Positions 35,103 through 43,270 are shown, counted from the stretch's first letter. The stretch is DNA of 64,000 bases from an uncultured Eggerthellaceae bacterium (GCA_910588095.1 CAJUQH010000008.1:14508-78507); one strand, 5' to 3'. The notes: generated by a model from the sequence alone, not told the origin. Made by a program: numbers and translations.

Positions 35103-36797
35103 TCAGCCTGCTACGTTGCCCGGCTCGCCTTCGAGCAGTTCCCTCGCATGGGCGATCGCCTCGTCGATATGGCCGCAGAAGTTCTCTTCCCCCACCAGCT
35201 CGACGAAGCCAGCATGGCGCATGGTCCTCATCGGCTGCTCGTTCACATGGGAGAAGATGAGGCCCACATCGTGGGCGCTGCAGTAGGCATGCAGGTTCTC
35301 CAGCGCGTTCATGCCCGTGGCGTCGAGCGACGGCACGCCACGCATGCGAATGATAAGGTACTTGGTGAACTCCTTCACGGAGATGTCGGCGATGCGCTCG
35401 GTCATGCCGAAGAACATCGGGCCGTTGATCTCGTAGACGCGCACGCTCTTCGGCAACTCGCGCAAGTGTGTGACCTCGGAGTTCTCATCGCAGTAGTACC
35501 GCCAGCCCCTCACCTCGGTCTCGTTGCTCATGTCCTTCAGGAACAGCACCACGCTGATGGTCATGCCCACGCCGATGGCCACCACCAGATCGAACACAAT
35601 GGTCAGCCCGAAGGTGAGCACCAGGATGCCCACGGCGGGCCTCGACGCCGTCTTGCACAGGTGCACGAAGTTGCGCCAGCCGGACATGTTGTAGGCAACG
35701 TAGAACAGGATGGCGGCGATAGTCGGCATGGGGATGAGCGCCGCATAGGGCATCAGGAACGCCAGCACGGCGACGAGCACCAGCGCGTGCACCATGCCGG
35801 CGACGGGGGTGCGGCCGCCAGCCTTGACGTTCGCAGCCGTGCGCGCGATGGCACCCGTTGCCGGAATGCCGCCGAAGAGCACCGAGGCGATGTTGCCCAC
35901 GCCCTGGGCCACTAGCTCGGTGTTGGCGCGATGATGCGCGCTGATCATGGAGTCGGCCACCACGCAGGAGAGCAGCGATTCGATGGCGGCCAGGATGGCG
36001 ATGGTGGCGCCGTTGGCCAGCTGGTCGCGAAAGAGGGCGAAGTCGAGCTGCGGCAGGTGAAAGGCAGGCAGGCTGCCGTCGATGGCGTACAGGTCGCCGA
36101 TGGTTCGCACATCGAGGCCGAGGCCGCTCACGAGCGCGATGCCCACGAGGAGCGTCACCAGCGAGCTTGGGATGCGCTCACCCGCCCGCGGCACACGCGC
36201 CCATAGGAACAGGACCGCCAGGCATACGACGCCCACGATGCACGCCTGCGCATTCACCGTCGCGATATTGTGAGCCAACGCCCCCACCTTCTCCACGGTC
36301 TCCACGGTGGCAGTCCCCTCCGGGTAGGTCAGCCCGAGAAAGTCCTTCATCTGCCCGATGGTGAGCGTGACGGCGATGCCCGCCGTGAAGCCGGTGGTGA
36401 TGGTGTAGGGGACGAAGCGGACGATGGCCCCGAGCTTGAGGAAGCCCATCAGCATGAGCAGGATGCCCGCGATGATGGTGGCGGCGACCAAGCCTTCCAT
36501 GCCGTCGGTGGCCACGATTCCTGCCACGATGGTGGCGAACGCCGCGGTCGGCCCCGATATCTGCACGCGACTGCCCCCGAGGAAGGCGATGAGGAACCCG
36601 GCGATGATGGCAGTGTAGAGCCCCTGCTCGGGCGTGACGCCCGAGGCGATGCCGAGCGCGATGGACAGCGGCAGCGCCACGATGGCGACGACGATGCCCG
36701 CCACGATGTCCTTGGGAAGCTGCCTCCTGAGCTCTTCGGAGGTCGAATGCTTGATGATGCTGAAGAGGATTGGCTTGATCTTGTCGCGTTGCTGCAT
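35103..36797 (-). CDS. SulP family anion transporter with STAS domain
   Basis: 564 aa. The transmembrane part (about 30-430) contains the SulP signature LPLSIALGIASGVTPEQGLY and LGGSRVQISGPTAAFATIVA near helix 3, and GGIPATGAIARTAANVKAG near helix 8. Residues about 445-564 are a STAS domain (SVRVYEINGPMFFG, MRGVPSLDATGMNALENL). The family transports sulfate, bicarbonate or C4-dicarboxylates by proton or sodium symport; the ligand cannot be assigned. The ATG at 36795-36797 was chosen; the ribosome-binding site is weak (GAAGCAGG). Confidence 0.9.
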   Translation of the reverse strand: MQQRDKIKPILFSIIKHSTSEELRRQLPKDIVAGIVVAIVALPLSIALGIASGVTPEQGLYTAIIAGFLIAFLGGSRVQISGPTAAFATIVAGIVATDGMEGLVAATIIAGILLMLMGFLKLGAIVRFVPYTITTGFTAGIAVTLTIGQMKDFLGLTYPEGTATVETVEKVGALAHNIATVNAQACIVGVVCLAVLFLWARVPRAGERIPSSLVTLLVGIALVSGLGLDVRTIGDLYAIDGSLPAFHLPQLDFALFRDQLANGATIAILAAIESLLSCVVADSMISAHHRANTELVAQGVGNIASVLFGGIPATGAIARTAANVKAGGRTPVAGMVHALVLVAVLAFLMPYAALIPMPTIAAILFYVAYNMSGWRNFVHLCKTASRPAVGILVLTFGLTIVFDLVVAIGVGMTISVVLFLKDMSNETEVRGWRYYCDENSEVTHLRELPKSVRVYEINGPMFFGMTERIADISVKEFTKYLIIRMRGVPSLDATGMNALENLHAYCSAHDVGLIFSHVNEQPMRTMRHAGFVELVGEENFCGHIDEAIAHARELLEGEPGNVAG

Positions 36798-37202
36798 GGG
36801 CCTGCTTCTCTGGTCTTCGGGCGTGGTTGGGCATGTTGGCGCGCCTTGCCGCACGCACGGCGAAGCCACGCCCCGAGCCGGGCTCGGGTGCGGCGCTGAT
36901 GCTTATGAGGTGCTTGGCTTGCGAAAAGACGCGAGTTGGCATTGTACTCCCAGCCAAGCGCCCAGGGCAAGGCCAGGAAACGGTCGAGCCGGTGGGCGCA
37001 TCGCCGAAGGCGCCGTGAGGGCTCACGCCATCACGCGACGGGGCGCGGCGCCATCCATGAGGACGCGTCGCTGCTGCGGAAGCAGCAGGCGACGGAGCAT
37101 GCCAACGGGGTGGTGGCCGGCGGCTTGCTATGCCCCGATTAGGCAGTTTCCAGGTTCTAGCTGGATTTCGGTTTGCAGCACAGCCATATCCCGACTGCGT
37201 CG
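36798..37202. other. Intergenic region between the sulfate-permease gene and the vsr-dcm module
   Basis: No convincing gene on either strand. A short dyad GCTGCTGCGGAAGCAGC is near 37070. The region marks the edge of the restriction-modification module; a broken remnant of another gene cannot be excluded. Confidence 0.4.
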
Positions 37203-37691
37203 CTACTGCTCACGCAGCGGCTTTCCCAGCTCGTCGGCCAGCTGCGGCAGCAGCTCCGCGAAGGTCTGGTCGATGGCCTTCTTCTTGAGCTGGCACTCCC
37301 ACAGGACGTGGACCTTCCAGCCGGCCGCCTCGAGCGCACGGATGTTGCGCTGGTCACGCTCCTGGTTGTGCTCGAACTTGACGACCCAGTACTCGACGTT
37401 GCTCTTGGGCGTTGGCAGCTGGCAATGCGGGCAGCGGTGCCAGAAGCACCCGTTGACGAAGATTGCCACCTTCTTGCCCGGCCACGCGACATCCGGTCGC
37501 CCGGGAACCTTCCATTGCAGGCGATACCCGGTGAGCCCCGCCTCGCGCAAGCGCTGGCGCACGAGCAGCTCGGGCTTCGTGTCCTTGCGCTTGTTAGCCT
37601 TCATGACCTTGGTCGTGGCCTCCGAGCTCGCCGCCGGCGGCCGCGGCACCTTCAGGGTGGCAAGCCCCCTATCGCTTTGCTTGCTCGGCAT
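37203..37691 (-). CDS. vsr: Very-short-patch-repair endonuclease (Vsr)
   Basis: 162 aa. Vsr nicks beside T:G mismatches that arise by deamination of 5-methylcytosine, protecting the sites of a companion m5C methyltransferase. KDTKPELLVRQRLREAG is the family entrance; WKVPGRPDVAWPGKKVAIFV contains the catalytic Asp; NGCFWHRCPHC carries the Zn/His-Cys cluster; and GWKVHVLWEC is the C-terminal strand. The ATG at 37689-37691 overlaps the end of dcm by 23 bases; a TTG four codons upstream is possible. It belongs with the methyltransferase and endonuclease genes. Confidence 0.93.
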   Translation of the reverse strand: MPSKQSDRGLATLKVPRPPAASSEATTKVMKANKRKDTKPELLVRQRLREAGLTGYRLQWKVPGRPDVAWPGKKVAIFVNGCFWHRCPHCQLPTPKSNVEYWVVKFEHNQERDQRNIRALEAAGWKVHVLWECQLKKKAIDQTFAELLPQLADELGKPLREQ

Positions 37692-38940
37692 GGCGCTTCG
37701 CAATCTCCTTGCCGATCATGTGCGGTATGCGGACCACCAGGGCATTGCCCATGCAAAAGGCCCGCTGCCCGTCGGTCATGCCGATGGCGGTCCAGCCCTT
37801 CGGGAACTCCTGCAGCTGATCCAGCTCATCTGGGACCAGGCGCCGGAAGCGGCCATCAACCTCGATCACATGCTTGAACCGAGACGCGCCCGAGCCGCCT
37901 TCCCCGGTCAAGATCGTGCGCGAGGGTCTATCCAGCGAATCAGGGAATGCCATCGCGCCTTCAGAGTAATGGTACGTGAAGCCTGTGCGCTTGTTCGTTC
38001 GCTCCTCGCTCTTAGACCCCTTGAGGTAGGCCCATTTTTGCAGCTTGCTGCCGTCGATGTAGAACTCCTCGGGCACGTCCGCTTCGGGCACGATGACATC
38101 ACTGAGGCTGCCCATCTCGCCATCGTATGCTGCCTCGACGTCAGCGGTGAGCACCTTGCAGTCCTGCATGATGCCAGCATTGAGGAAAGGCGACTTCTTG
38201 CCGCCCTTGTTGAAGGAGCGGGTGATCTTGTACGGGTCTTCCGCAACCTTGAGCTCGGCGAAATCTTGTGGCTTTCCCATGAGTAGCGCGCTGGCCAAGA
38301 CGCCATCCTCCATGCGCTCTTCGAGGCCCCAATCCTCGGGCGTCTTCTCTGCATAGATGTACACGCGCTTGCGCCTCTGCGGAGCGCCGTATTCCGCGCT
38401 GTTGATGACACGCCACTCGACAGAATAGCCAAGGTCCGCGAAGCACGACAGCATGATTGCGAAGTCCCTCCCGCGCTGGCTTGCCGGACTCTTGAGCAGC
38501 CTATCCACGTTTTCCAGGAGAACATACCGCGGCTCCTTCAAGTGCAGGAACCGATAGATGTCCCACCAGAGGATGCCCTTCTTGCCCTCGATACCGCCAG
38601 CTTGCGCAAGCGGTCTCGCGACCGAGTAATCCTGGCACGGGAAGCCCCCGACCACCATATCGACGTCGGGGATATCGACCTTGCCAGCTTCGTAGTCGTC
38701 GAGGACGGCATTGATGTCCTTGTTGACGCAACTGCCGGCGCCGAAGCGCTTCTCGTAGCAGCGCCAGGCGAATTGCTTCGCGCTCGACCCAGGAGGCTCC
38801 CACTGGTTGGCCCAGATGGTCTTGAATGGGCCGGCTGGAGCCCTTTTGAACTCTGGATGCTCTTGGCTTTCGTAGCCCTCAAGGCCAAGACGAAAGCCAC
38901 CGACGCCCGCGAAGAGCTCGGCTACGGTGATATTCTGCAT
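37669..38940 (-). CDS. dcm: DNA (cytosine-5-)-methyltransferase
   Basis: 423 aa, all m5C-MTase motifs in order: motif I ELFAGVGGFRLG (SAM binding), motif IV GGFPCQDYSV with the catalytic Cys, motif VI LLENVDRLL, motif VIII QRRKRVYIYA and motif X GNALVVRIPHMIGKEIA. The roughly 150-residue target-recognition domain lies between VIII and IX and shows no recognised specificity. The ATG at 38938-38940 is 10 bases after AAGGAG. It is divergent from the putative endonuclease gene across a 227-bp gap and overlaps vsr, giving the layout of a type II restriction-modification system. Confidence 0.95.
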   Translation of the reverse strand: MQNITVAELFAGVGGFRLGLEGYESQEHPEFKRAPAGPFKTIWANQWEPPGSSAKQFAWRCYEKRFGAGSCVNKDINAVLDDYEAGKVDIPDVDMVVGGFPCQDYSVARPLAQAGGIEGKKGILWWDIYRFLHLKEPRYVLLENVDRLLKSPASQRGRDFAIMLSCFADLGYSVEWRVINSAEYGAPQRRKRVYIYAEKTPEDWGLEERMEDGVLASALLMGKPQDFAELKVAEDPYKITRSFNKGGKKSPFLNAGIMQDCKVLTADVEAAYDGEMGSLSDVIVPEADVPEEFYIDGSKLQKWAYLKGSKSEERTNKRTGFTYHYSEGAMAFPDSLDRPSRTILTGEGGSGASRFKHVIEVDGRFRRLVPDELDQLQEFPKGWTAIGMTDGQRAFCMGNALVVRIPHMIGKEIAKRHAEQAKR

Positions 38941-39167
38941 GGCACGTTTCTCCTTAGCTGCTGTGCCTTTGCTGTGAAAGCATTTTAACCGATCCAAGAT
39001 AGAAGAGGAAGATCCTTACTTGGTACACCGCACTGCTAACGGCCTTAGCGGCAGATACTCAGCTAAATGCCCCCCGTTTTGCCCTGCAAGAGGGTAAGAT
39101 GGCAGAAACCGGTTTCGCGCTAAGCGCGCAGCCCTCCAGTCAGGGGGCCTCACGTGATGGGAGCAAG

Positions 39168-39896
39168 ATGAAGTACCGCATCCATGGTCACCGACATGCC
39201 GATTTCCTATTTCCAGAGCTACCAGAGTACAAGCAACTGTGGGCTGAGATCCGTGAGTCACTCGATGCCATTACAGAGCAGATGATCATCGACGAATTCG
39301 AGGGCGAGGCGCGCAAGGCCAAGTCGATCAGCCAAGCGATCAACCGGCTCATCAAAAGAGAGATGGTCACCCGCGGATGGAACGAGGAGAGCTACATCTT
39401 CGCAGACGCAGCCTATGGAAGGATGGCGAAGGGAACGTGGCGGCTTGATTTTGCCAAGGGGGAGCTGAGCGTCGAGGTGGCCTTCAACCATCGATCGGAC
39501 ATCTCGTGGAACCTTATCAAGCCGACGTTGGCAAGCGAGTTGAACCATGTAACGAAGGCGATTCAAACAAGCGGCGGCGTCATCGTGACAGCAACGCAGG
39601 CGATGAAAGCAGCTGGTGGTTTCGATAGTGCCATTGGGACCTTTGAGGACTACGTCCAGTACCTGAAACCGATGGCGGGCATGTTGCCAGCGCCCTTGTT
39701 GATTGTCGGCCTAGAGGCGCCCGAGACGTTCTCGGTCACCCAGTTGCCTACCGGCGTTGGCAACAACAAGATGGGCGCTGTGAACCAGCGGATCATCGCG
39801 ACGCTCGACGGCCTTATGGCCTGCCCTAAATGCGGAAGCGTCATCGATGACGAAGCGGATGCCTGCCCGTTCTGTAGCAGGCGGCTCATAAGATAG
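39168..39896 (+). CDS. Putative BglII-like type II restriction endonuclease with C-terminal zinc ribbon
   Basis: 242 aa. The body resembles the BglII/BstYI endonuclease family: HRHADFLFP at the start, the ELPEYKQLWAEIRESL helix, then WRLDFAKGELSVEVAF (about residues 88-103), where Asp and Glu sit like the catalytic D and E of the PD-(D/E)xK-like core, and FNHRSDISWNLIKPTLASEL. The last 35 residues are CPKCGSVIDDEADACPFC, a CxxC-CxxC zinc ribbon not present in classic BglII. The opposite-strand methyltransferase and Vsr complete the unit. The start at 39168 has GGGAG 5 bases upstream; ATG 39099 with AGAGGG is a real alternative that adds 23 residues. The recognition site is unknown. Confidence 0.72.
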   Translation: MKYRIHGHRHADFLFPELPEYKQLWAEIRESLDAITEQMIIDEFEGEARKAKSISQAINRLIKREMVTRGWNEESYIFADAAYGRMAKGTWRLDFAKGELSVEVAFNHRSDISWNLIKPTLASELNHVTKAIQTSGGVIVTATQAMKAAGGFDSAIGTFEDYVQYLKPMAGMLPAPLLIVGLEAPETFSVTQLPTGVGNNKMGAVNQRIIATLDGLMACPKCGSVIDDEADACPFCSRRLIR

Positions 39897-39929
39897 ACGT
39901 GGCACGCTGAACTCTAGTAGCGCTAGGGT

Positions 39930-39954
39930 GAGACAAATCACCCGACCCTGTCAC
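39930..39954 (+). repeat. 25-bp direct repeat, left copy
   Basis: GAGACAAATCACCCGACCC followed by TGTCAC. It recurs in the same orientation with one mismatch at 40584-40608, so the pair brackets the 39978-40541 gene. Confidence 0.85.
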
Positions 39955-39977
39955 ACCGTCACACGGAGGACGCCTGT

Positions 39978-40541
39978 ATGAGCTTTTTGAAAAAACTACG
40001 GGATTCCCTTGAATCAAATGGCAAGCCAGGCTGTGAATCGGGTCGCGAATCGAACGACCAACCGAAAGATGCGCCAGACCGTAAAGCGAATAGCCACGAA
40101 CATTATCCTTACTTGGGCAGATGCCGAGCTATCTGGAAGAGGTTCGTTCCTCCTAGGGGCCAATCGAACACCCTTCAAGGAGAGCTCCTTCGGGAAACCG
40201 AGGCGCTGCGATATGAGGCTCAGAACAATGGAAACTTCAATTGGGATGAATACTTTTCGTATTTCTGCGACTTCATTAAGGAGACCCTGAACGAACAGGA
40301 AGCACTGCCGGAAGACATGAGGGCAGCAGCATGCGATGCCGCCGATCACATTAAGGCATGCGGGGAATATGGCAGAAGATTCAACGATGGGCTGATTCCT
40401 GACGATGAACTCGATACCGACATGATCGCCTGCGTTGATGACGCGCCGTACGACGTCATCGAAAATGCAATCGGATGCATGGATGCGCTCGTTGGAGGCG
40501 CGGCCATTCCTCATGCGCCCAACCCAGCGATCCCGCGATAG
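39978..40541 (+). CDS. Hypothetical protein inside the direct-repeat-bracketed segment
   Basis: 187 aa, not recognised. The first 45 residues are polar and probably disordered (SGRESNDQPKDAPDRKANS); residues about 55-120 look helical (EYFSYFCDFIKETLNEQEAL), followed by an acidic region with DDELDTDMIACVDD and AIGCMDALVGG. There is no signal peptide or catalytic motif. GGAGGA is 8 bases before the ATG. The gene is visibly lower in GC than its neighbours, and it stands alone between the two 25-bp repeats, which suggests cargo acquired with a mobile element. No role can be stated. Confidence 0.6.
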   Translation: MSFLKKLRDSLESNGKPGCESGRESNDQPKDAPDRKANSHEHYPYLGRCRAIWKRFVPPRGQSNTLQGELLRETEALRYEAQNNGNFNWDEYFSYFCDFIKETLNEQEALPEDMRAAACDAADHIKACGEYGRRFNDGLIPDDELDTDMIACVDDAPYDVIENAIGCMDALVGGAAIPHAPNPAIPR

Positions 40542-40583
40542 GACATGCGGCCCAAGAGATAAGGCCCTAAAGAGGGACCCACC

Positions 40584-40608
40584 GAGACAAATCACCCGAC
40601 CCCGTCAC
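40584..40608 (+). repeat. 25-bp direct repeat, right copy, abutting the truncated transposase
   Basis: GAGACAAATCACCCGACCC followed by CGTCAC. The repeat ends at the point where the reading frame of the transposase breaks off, so insertion of the repeat-ended element probably truncated that gene. Confidence 0.8.
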
Positions 40609-41270
40609 GACATCTCGCACGCCCGAGCGCGCTGCTCTTCGGGCAGAGCGCAGAACGCCGCGTAGGAGCGCTCTTCTCCGTGCGAGGTCAGCTTGCGTTC
40701 GCTCTGCTCTTTGCGCGGTCTGTAATCGACCCGCCGTCGGAAGTCCATGGGCGACATGGAGAAGTAGCCGCGCTCGGCCCAGCGGTAGAGGGTGGAGGGC
40801 GCAAGCCCCAGATGCGGCTTGGCCAGGCAGATCTGCTCGGGAGACTTGCCATCCAGGATGGCCGAGCGGATCTCGAAGGCGATCCTTTCGAAGTCCTCCT
40901 CGCGACGGTTGACGCCACGCCTGGATTCCGATCGCGTCTTCTCGGAAGCGGCCTGCGCTAGGGCCGCCTTGTACTCCATGCGCTGCCTGCGTCCGCACTT
41001 CCTGGTATAGGCCATGCAGCCGTTGCAGGTCCAGGGCCAACGCAACAGATGAGAGCAGGAGACGTCTTCCGGATCCGCCGACACGATCTCGCCGCGGCGC
41101 TCTCCGTCCTTCCAGGTGCGATGACGCTTCACTTCTTCGGTCACGGCCGCGGACGAGCGTCCGATCGACCTCGCTATCTCGCGGCAGCCCTTTCGCTTGT
41201 CCAACCCGTTCTGAATGGCCTCCCGGTCGGCCTTGTCGATGCGGCAGTAAGCCCTGTTATCGCCATCCAT
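40605..41270 (-). pseudogene. Truncated IS30-family transposase (N-terminal part only)
   Basis: 221 aa of a protein that normally has 330-450 aa. The helix-turn-helix typical of IS30 transposases is present (YCRIDKADREAIQNGL, IARSIGRSSAAVTEEVKRHR), followed by a Cys-rich stretch and the second helical domain. The frame ends ACEMS where the DDE catalytic domain should begin (typically EMDTV). The break coincides with the 25-bp direct repeat at 40584-40608. The ATG at 41268-41270 follows GGAAGGGG. The transposase cannot be active. Confidence 0.8.
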
Positions 41271-41343
41271 GATGGCCCCTTCCTGCAGGCTGGATCCGCA
41301 CTGCATCCCCATGCCGCAGCGGCGGTCCTGCAAGGGCCATTCT

Positions 41344-41374
41344 CATACTCAGCTGAACTGTTCAGCTGAGTATG
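41344..41374. promoter_or_regulatory. Perfect 15-bp palindrome between the transposase remnant and the RiPP cluster
   Basis: CATACTCAGCTGAAC (41344-41358) and GTTCAGCTGAGTATG (41360-41374) are exact reverse complements around a single T. A related half-site GTTCAGCTAA lies near 41402-41411. It could be an operator for the cluster, an insertion-sequence end or a strong hairpin. Confidence 0.6.
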
Positions 41375-41482
41375 GTGGCAACCATGCTCAAAAGGGGTGG
41401 TGTTCAGCTAACCTCGCAAATTAACAATTCTAAGACGAGAATGAGGACAGTTGCGTTGTTCGTGGAGTATACCTTCGAGCGC

Positions 41483-41511
41483 TTGAAGAGATTAGGTGGT
41501 TCTGAGAGAAT
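41483..41511 (+). promoter_or_regulatory. Candidate promoter of the radical SAM peptide cluster
   Basis: TTGAAG (41483-41488) is followed, after 17 bases, by GAGAAT (41506-41511). It is a weak match about 45 bases before the peptide start; no better pair was seen between the palindrome and the peptide gene. Confidence 0.35.
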
Positions 41512-41555
41512 GCTCTAAAAAGAAAATGATGGATAGAATTCGGGAAGGAGAGATT

Positions 41556-41657
41556 ATGGAGTACACCAAGCCTGTGGTTCTGAAGCCCGAAACGGTTAAC
41601 ATGGCCAAGTGCGGTGACGGTCCTTGCGGAAGGCCCTGCAGCGCAAACAAGGCTTAG
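41556..41657 (+). CDS. Putative RiPP precursor peptide (33 aa, three Cys)
   Basis: The peptide has a leader-like N-terminus, MEYTKPVVLKPETVNMAK, containing a beta-strand-prone KPVVLKP stretch of the kind bound by PqqD-type recognition domains. The core-like C-terminus is CGDGPCGRPCSANKA, with Cys at 19, 24 and 28 (C-x4-C-x3-C) and several Gly and Pro. An AAGGAG site stands 6 bases before the ATG. It is followed by a PqqD-radical SAM/SPASM gene, a UvrA-like gene and a second radical SAM/SPASM gene, all in the same direction. Cys thioether or other radical cross-links are predicted. I recognise no named precursor family. It is too short for automatic gene callers. Confidence 0.78.
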   Translation: MEYTKPVVLKPETVNMAKCGDGPCGRPCSANKA

Positions 41658-41682
41658 TCCAGATTGAACACAAGGTATCGCG

Positions 41683-41713
41683 GGGCGCAGGGTTTCTTCT
41701 CTGCGTCTTTCTT
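41683..41713 (+). terminator. Hairpin with T-rich tail between the peptide gene and its maturase
   Basis: GGGCGCAG (41683-41690) pairs with CTGCGTCT (41701-41708, two G-U-type pairs), with loop GGTTTCTTCT, followed by TTCTTTTTG. A partial terminator here would give more precursor than enzyme transcripts, as seen in many RiPP operons. Thermodynamic strength was not computed. Confidence 0.5.
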
Positions 41714-41756
41714 TTTGTGGTCGACTTTTCTACGGCGTCTAATTCGGGGTTTCCAG

Positions 41757-43253
41757 ATGTTCTATAAAATACGTAATGATATTTTATTCAGGCAATATGA
41801 TCACCATGGCTACATTACGGATAATTCCGATTACGGATATCGCTTTCTTGACGATTCGAGTTCCCGTCCTGGCGAGACTTTTGTATCTGAGAGCGGCGCG
41901 ATCATGCTTTCGACGTTGGGCAAAAGCCCCAGAAACATCGAGAACATAGCAGATGACTTGATGCGGATATTTAGGGGTGTTGGTCGAGAAGACCTGAAGT
42001 CCGATGTTGTCGATTTTTTTCGCACTCTTGTCGAAAAGGGATACTTGAGCGAAGGCTTAACTGCTTTATCTTGCATCGACCGTAATCCGCCTTCCTTGTC
42101 TGAGTCATCCTATGGGGAGAGAGCCCCAATCGTGCCGATGGAAGATTGTGCGGGAGGAGTGATGGGTCCCAATGACTTCCTCAGGAGCATACATTTTGAT
42201 GTCGCAGGTGCATGCAACGAGCACTGCGTCCATTGCTATATTCCGGACGAATGCAAGAAAAAAACAATTAAGACGAGCTTATTTTTGAGGATTCTTGAAG
42301 AGGCAAGAAACCTTAACGCCATCCACGTGACCCTGTCTGGCGGCGAGCCTCTTCTCCATAAGAACTTCAACGGCCTCCTAGAACGCTGCAGGGAACTCGA
42401 CCTTTCAGTCAATGTCCTGTCAAACCTGACCTTACTAAGCGACGACCACGTTTCGGAAATGGCGAAGAATCCGCTCCTCTCTGTTCAGGCCTCGCTCTAC
42501 TCGATGGACCCTTTGGTACACGACTCAACCACTGGCCTGACCGGCAGCTTCAATAAGACAGTTAATGGGATTTTAAGGTTGATTGAAGCTGGAATTCCAG
42601 TGCAGATCTCTTGTCCTGTAATGAAGCAAAACAAGGATAGCTTCCTTGATGTCGTCGTATGGGGAAGAGATCATAATGTCGCTGTGGCCATAAATCCCGT
42701 GATATTCGCTTCATATGATCATTCCGGGAGCAATCTGGATAACCGCATATCACTAGATGAACTTGACACCGTGCTAGATAAGGAGATGTCGGAGGGATAT
42801 GCGTCCGTCATGCAAGAGGCGGCATCGGAGAAAGAGCTTCTGACAGGAAAGGACCCTGTCTGTTCTGTGTGCAGGTACAGTCTTTGCGTCTCGGTTGAGG
42901 GGAACGTCTTTCCGTGCGCTGGGTGGCAATCGAACGTTGTCGGGAACCTCAACGTGAGCACTTTGAAGGAAGTGTGGGAGGAGTCGGAAAAGATCAGATG
43001 GCTGCGAGGCATCAAAAGGGAAGCTTTCCCTAAATGCGTTAACTGCGAAAACCGAGGCTATTGCACCGTTTGCATGATGACTAACGCCAACGAGGATCCA
43101 GACGGCAATCCGTTTTTCATCGACAAATTCCACTGCGCGGTTGCCTCCAAGACTCGACGCAAGGTGTTGGATTTCCTCGAATCCCAACAGGGGACGAGAT
43201 CGGACCCTCAAAGTGCTGTTGAAGAAGTCAGCGCGAGCGACGCGAAGGACTAG
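41757..43253 (+). CDS. Radical SAM/SPASM peptide maturase with N-terminal PqqD-like recognition domain
   Basis: 498 aa. Residues 1-100 resemble a PqqD-like RiPP recognition element: ILFRQYDHHGYITDNSDYGY (strands), SESGAIMLSTLGKSPRNIE, and VVDFFRTLVEKGYL. The radical SAM domain starts near residue 145, with ACNEHCVHCY (Cys153, 157, 160, the CxxxCxxC 4Fe-4S motif) and VTLSGGEPLLH. The C-terminal SPASM domain has CSVCRYSLC, VFPCAGW and CVNCENRGYCTVCMM, giving enough Cys for two auxiliary clusters. It should install thioether or carbon cross-links in the peptide encoded just upstream. The ATG at 41757-41759 is preceded by GGGG; a longer frame back to 41664 would run through the hairpin and has no better start. 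Confidence 0.88.
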   Translation: MFYKIRNDILFRQYDHHGYITDNSDYGYRFLDDSSSRPGETFVSESGAIMLSTLGKSPRNIENIADDLMRIFRGVGREDLKSDVVDFFRTLVEKGYLSEGLTALSCIDRNPPSLSESSYGERAPIVPMEDCAGGVMGPNDFLRSIHFDVAGACNEHCVHCYIPDECKKKTIKTSLFLRILEEARNLNAIHVTLSGGEPLLHKNFNGLLERCRELDLSVNVLSNLTLLSDDHVSEMAKNPLLSVQASLYSMDPLVHDSTTGLTGSFNKTVNGILRLIEAGIPVQISCPVMKQNKDSFLDVVVWGRDHNVAVAINPVIFASYDHSGSNLDNRISLDELDTVLDKEMSEGYASVMQEAASEKELLTGKDPVCSVCRYSLCVSVEGNVFPCAGWQSNVVGNLNVSTLKEVWEESEKIRWLRGIKREAFPKCVNCENRGYCTVCMMTNANEDPDGNPFFIDKFHCAVASKTRRKVLDFLESQQGTRSDPQSAVEEVSASDAKD

Positions 43254-43270
43254 ATGGGAGCCGCGCAAGT

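Noticed and set aside
36798..37202. Open frames between the SulP gene and vsr
   Set aside because: They lack ribosome-binding sites and resemble no protein; they are likely GC-driven chance frames.
41664..41756. Upstream extension of the PqqD-radical SAM gene to 41664 (TTG)
   Set aside because: It would translate the attenuator-like hairpin; the ATG at 41757 gives a PqqD-like N-terminus directly.
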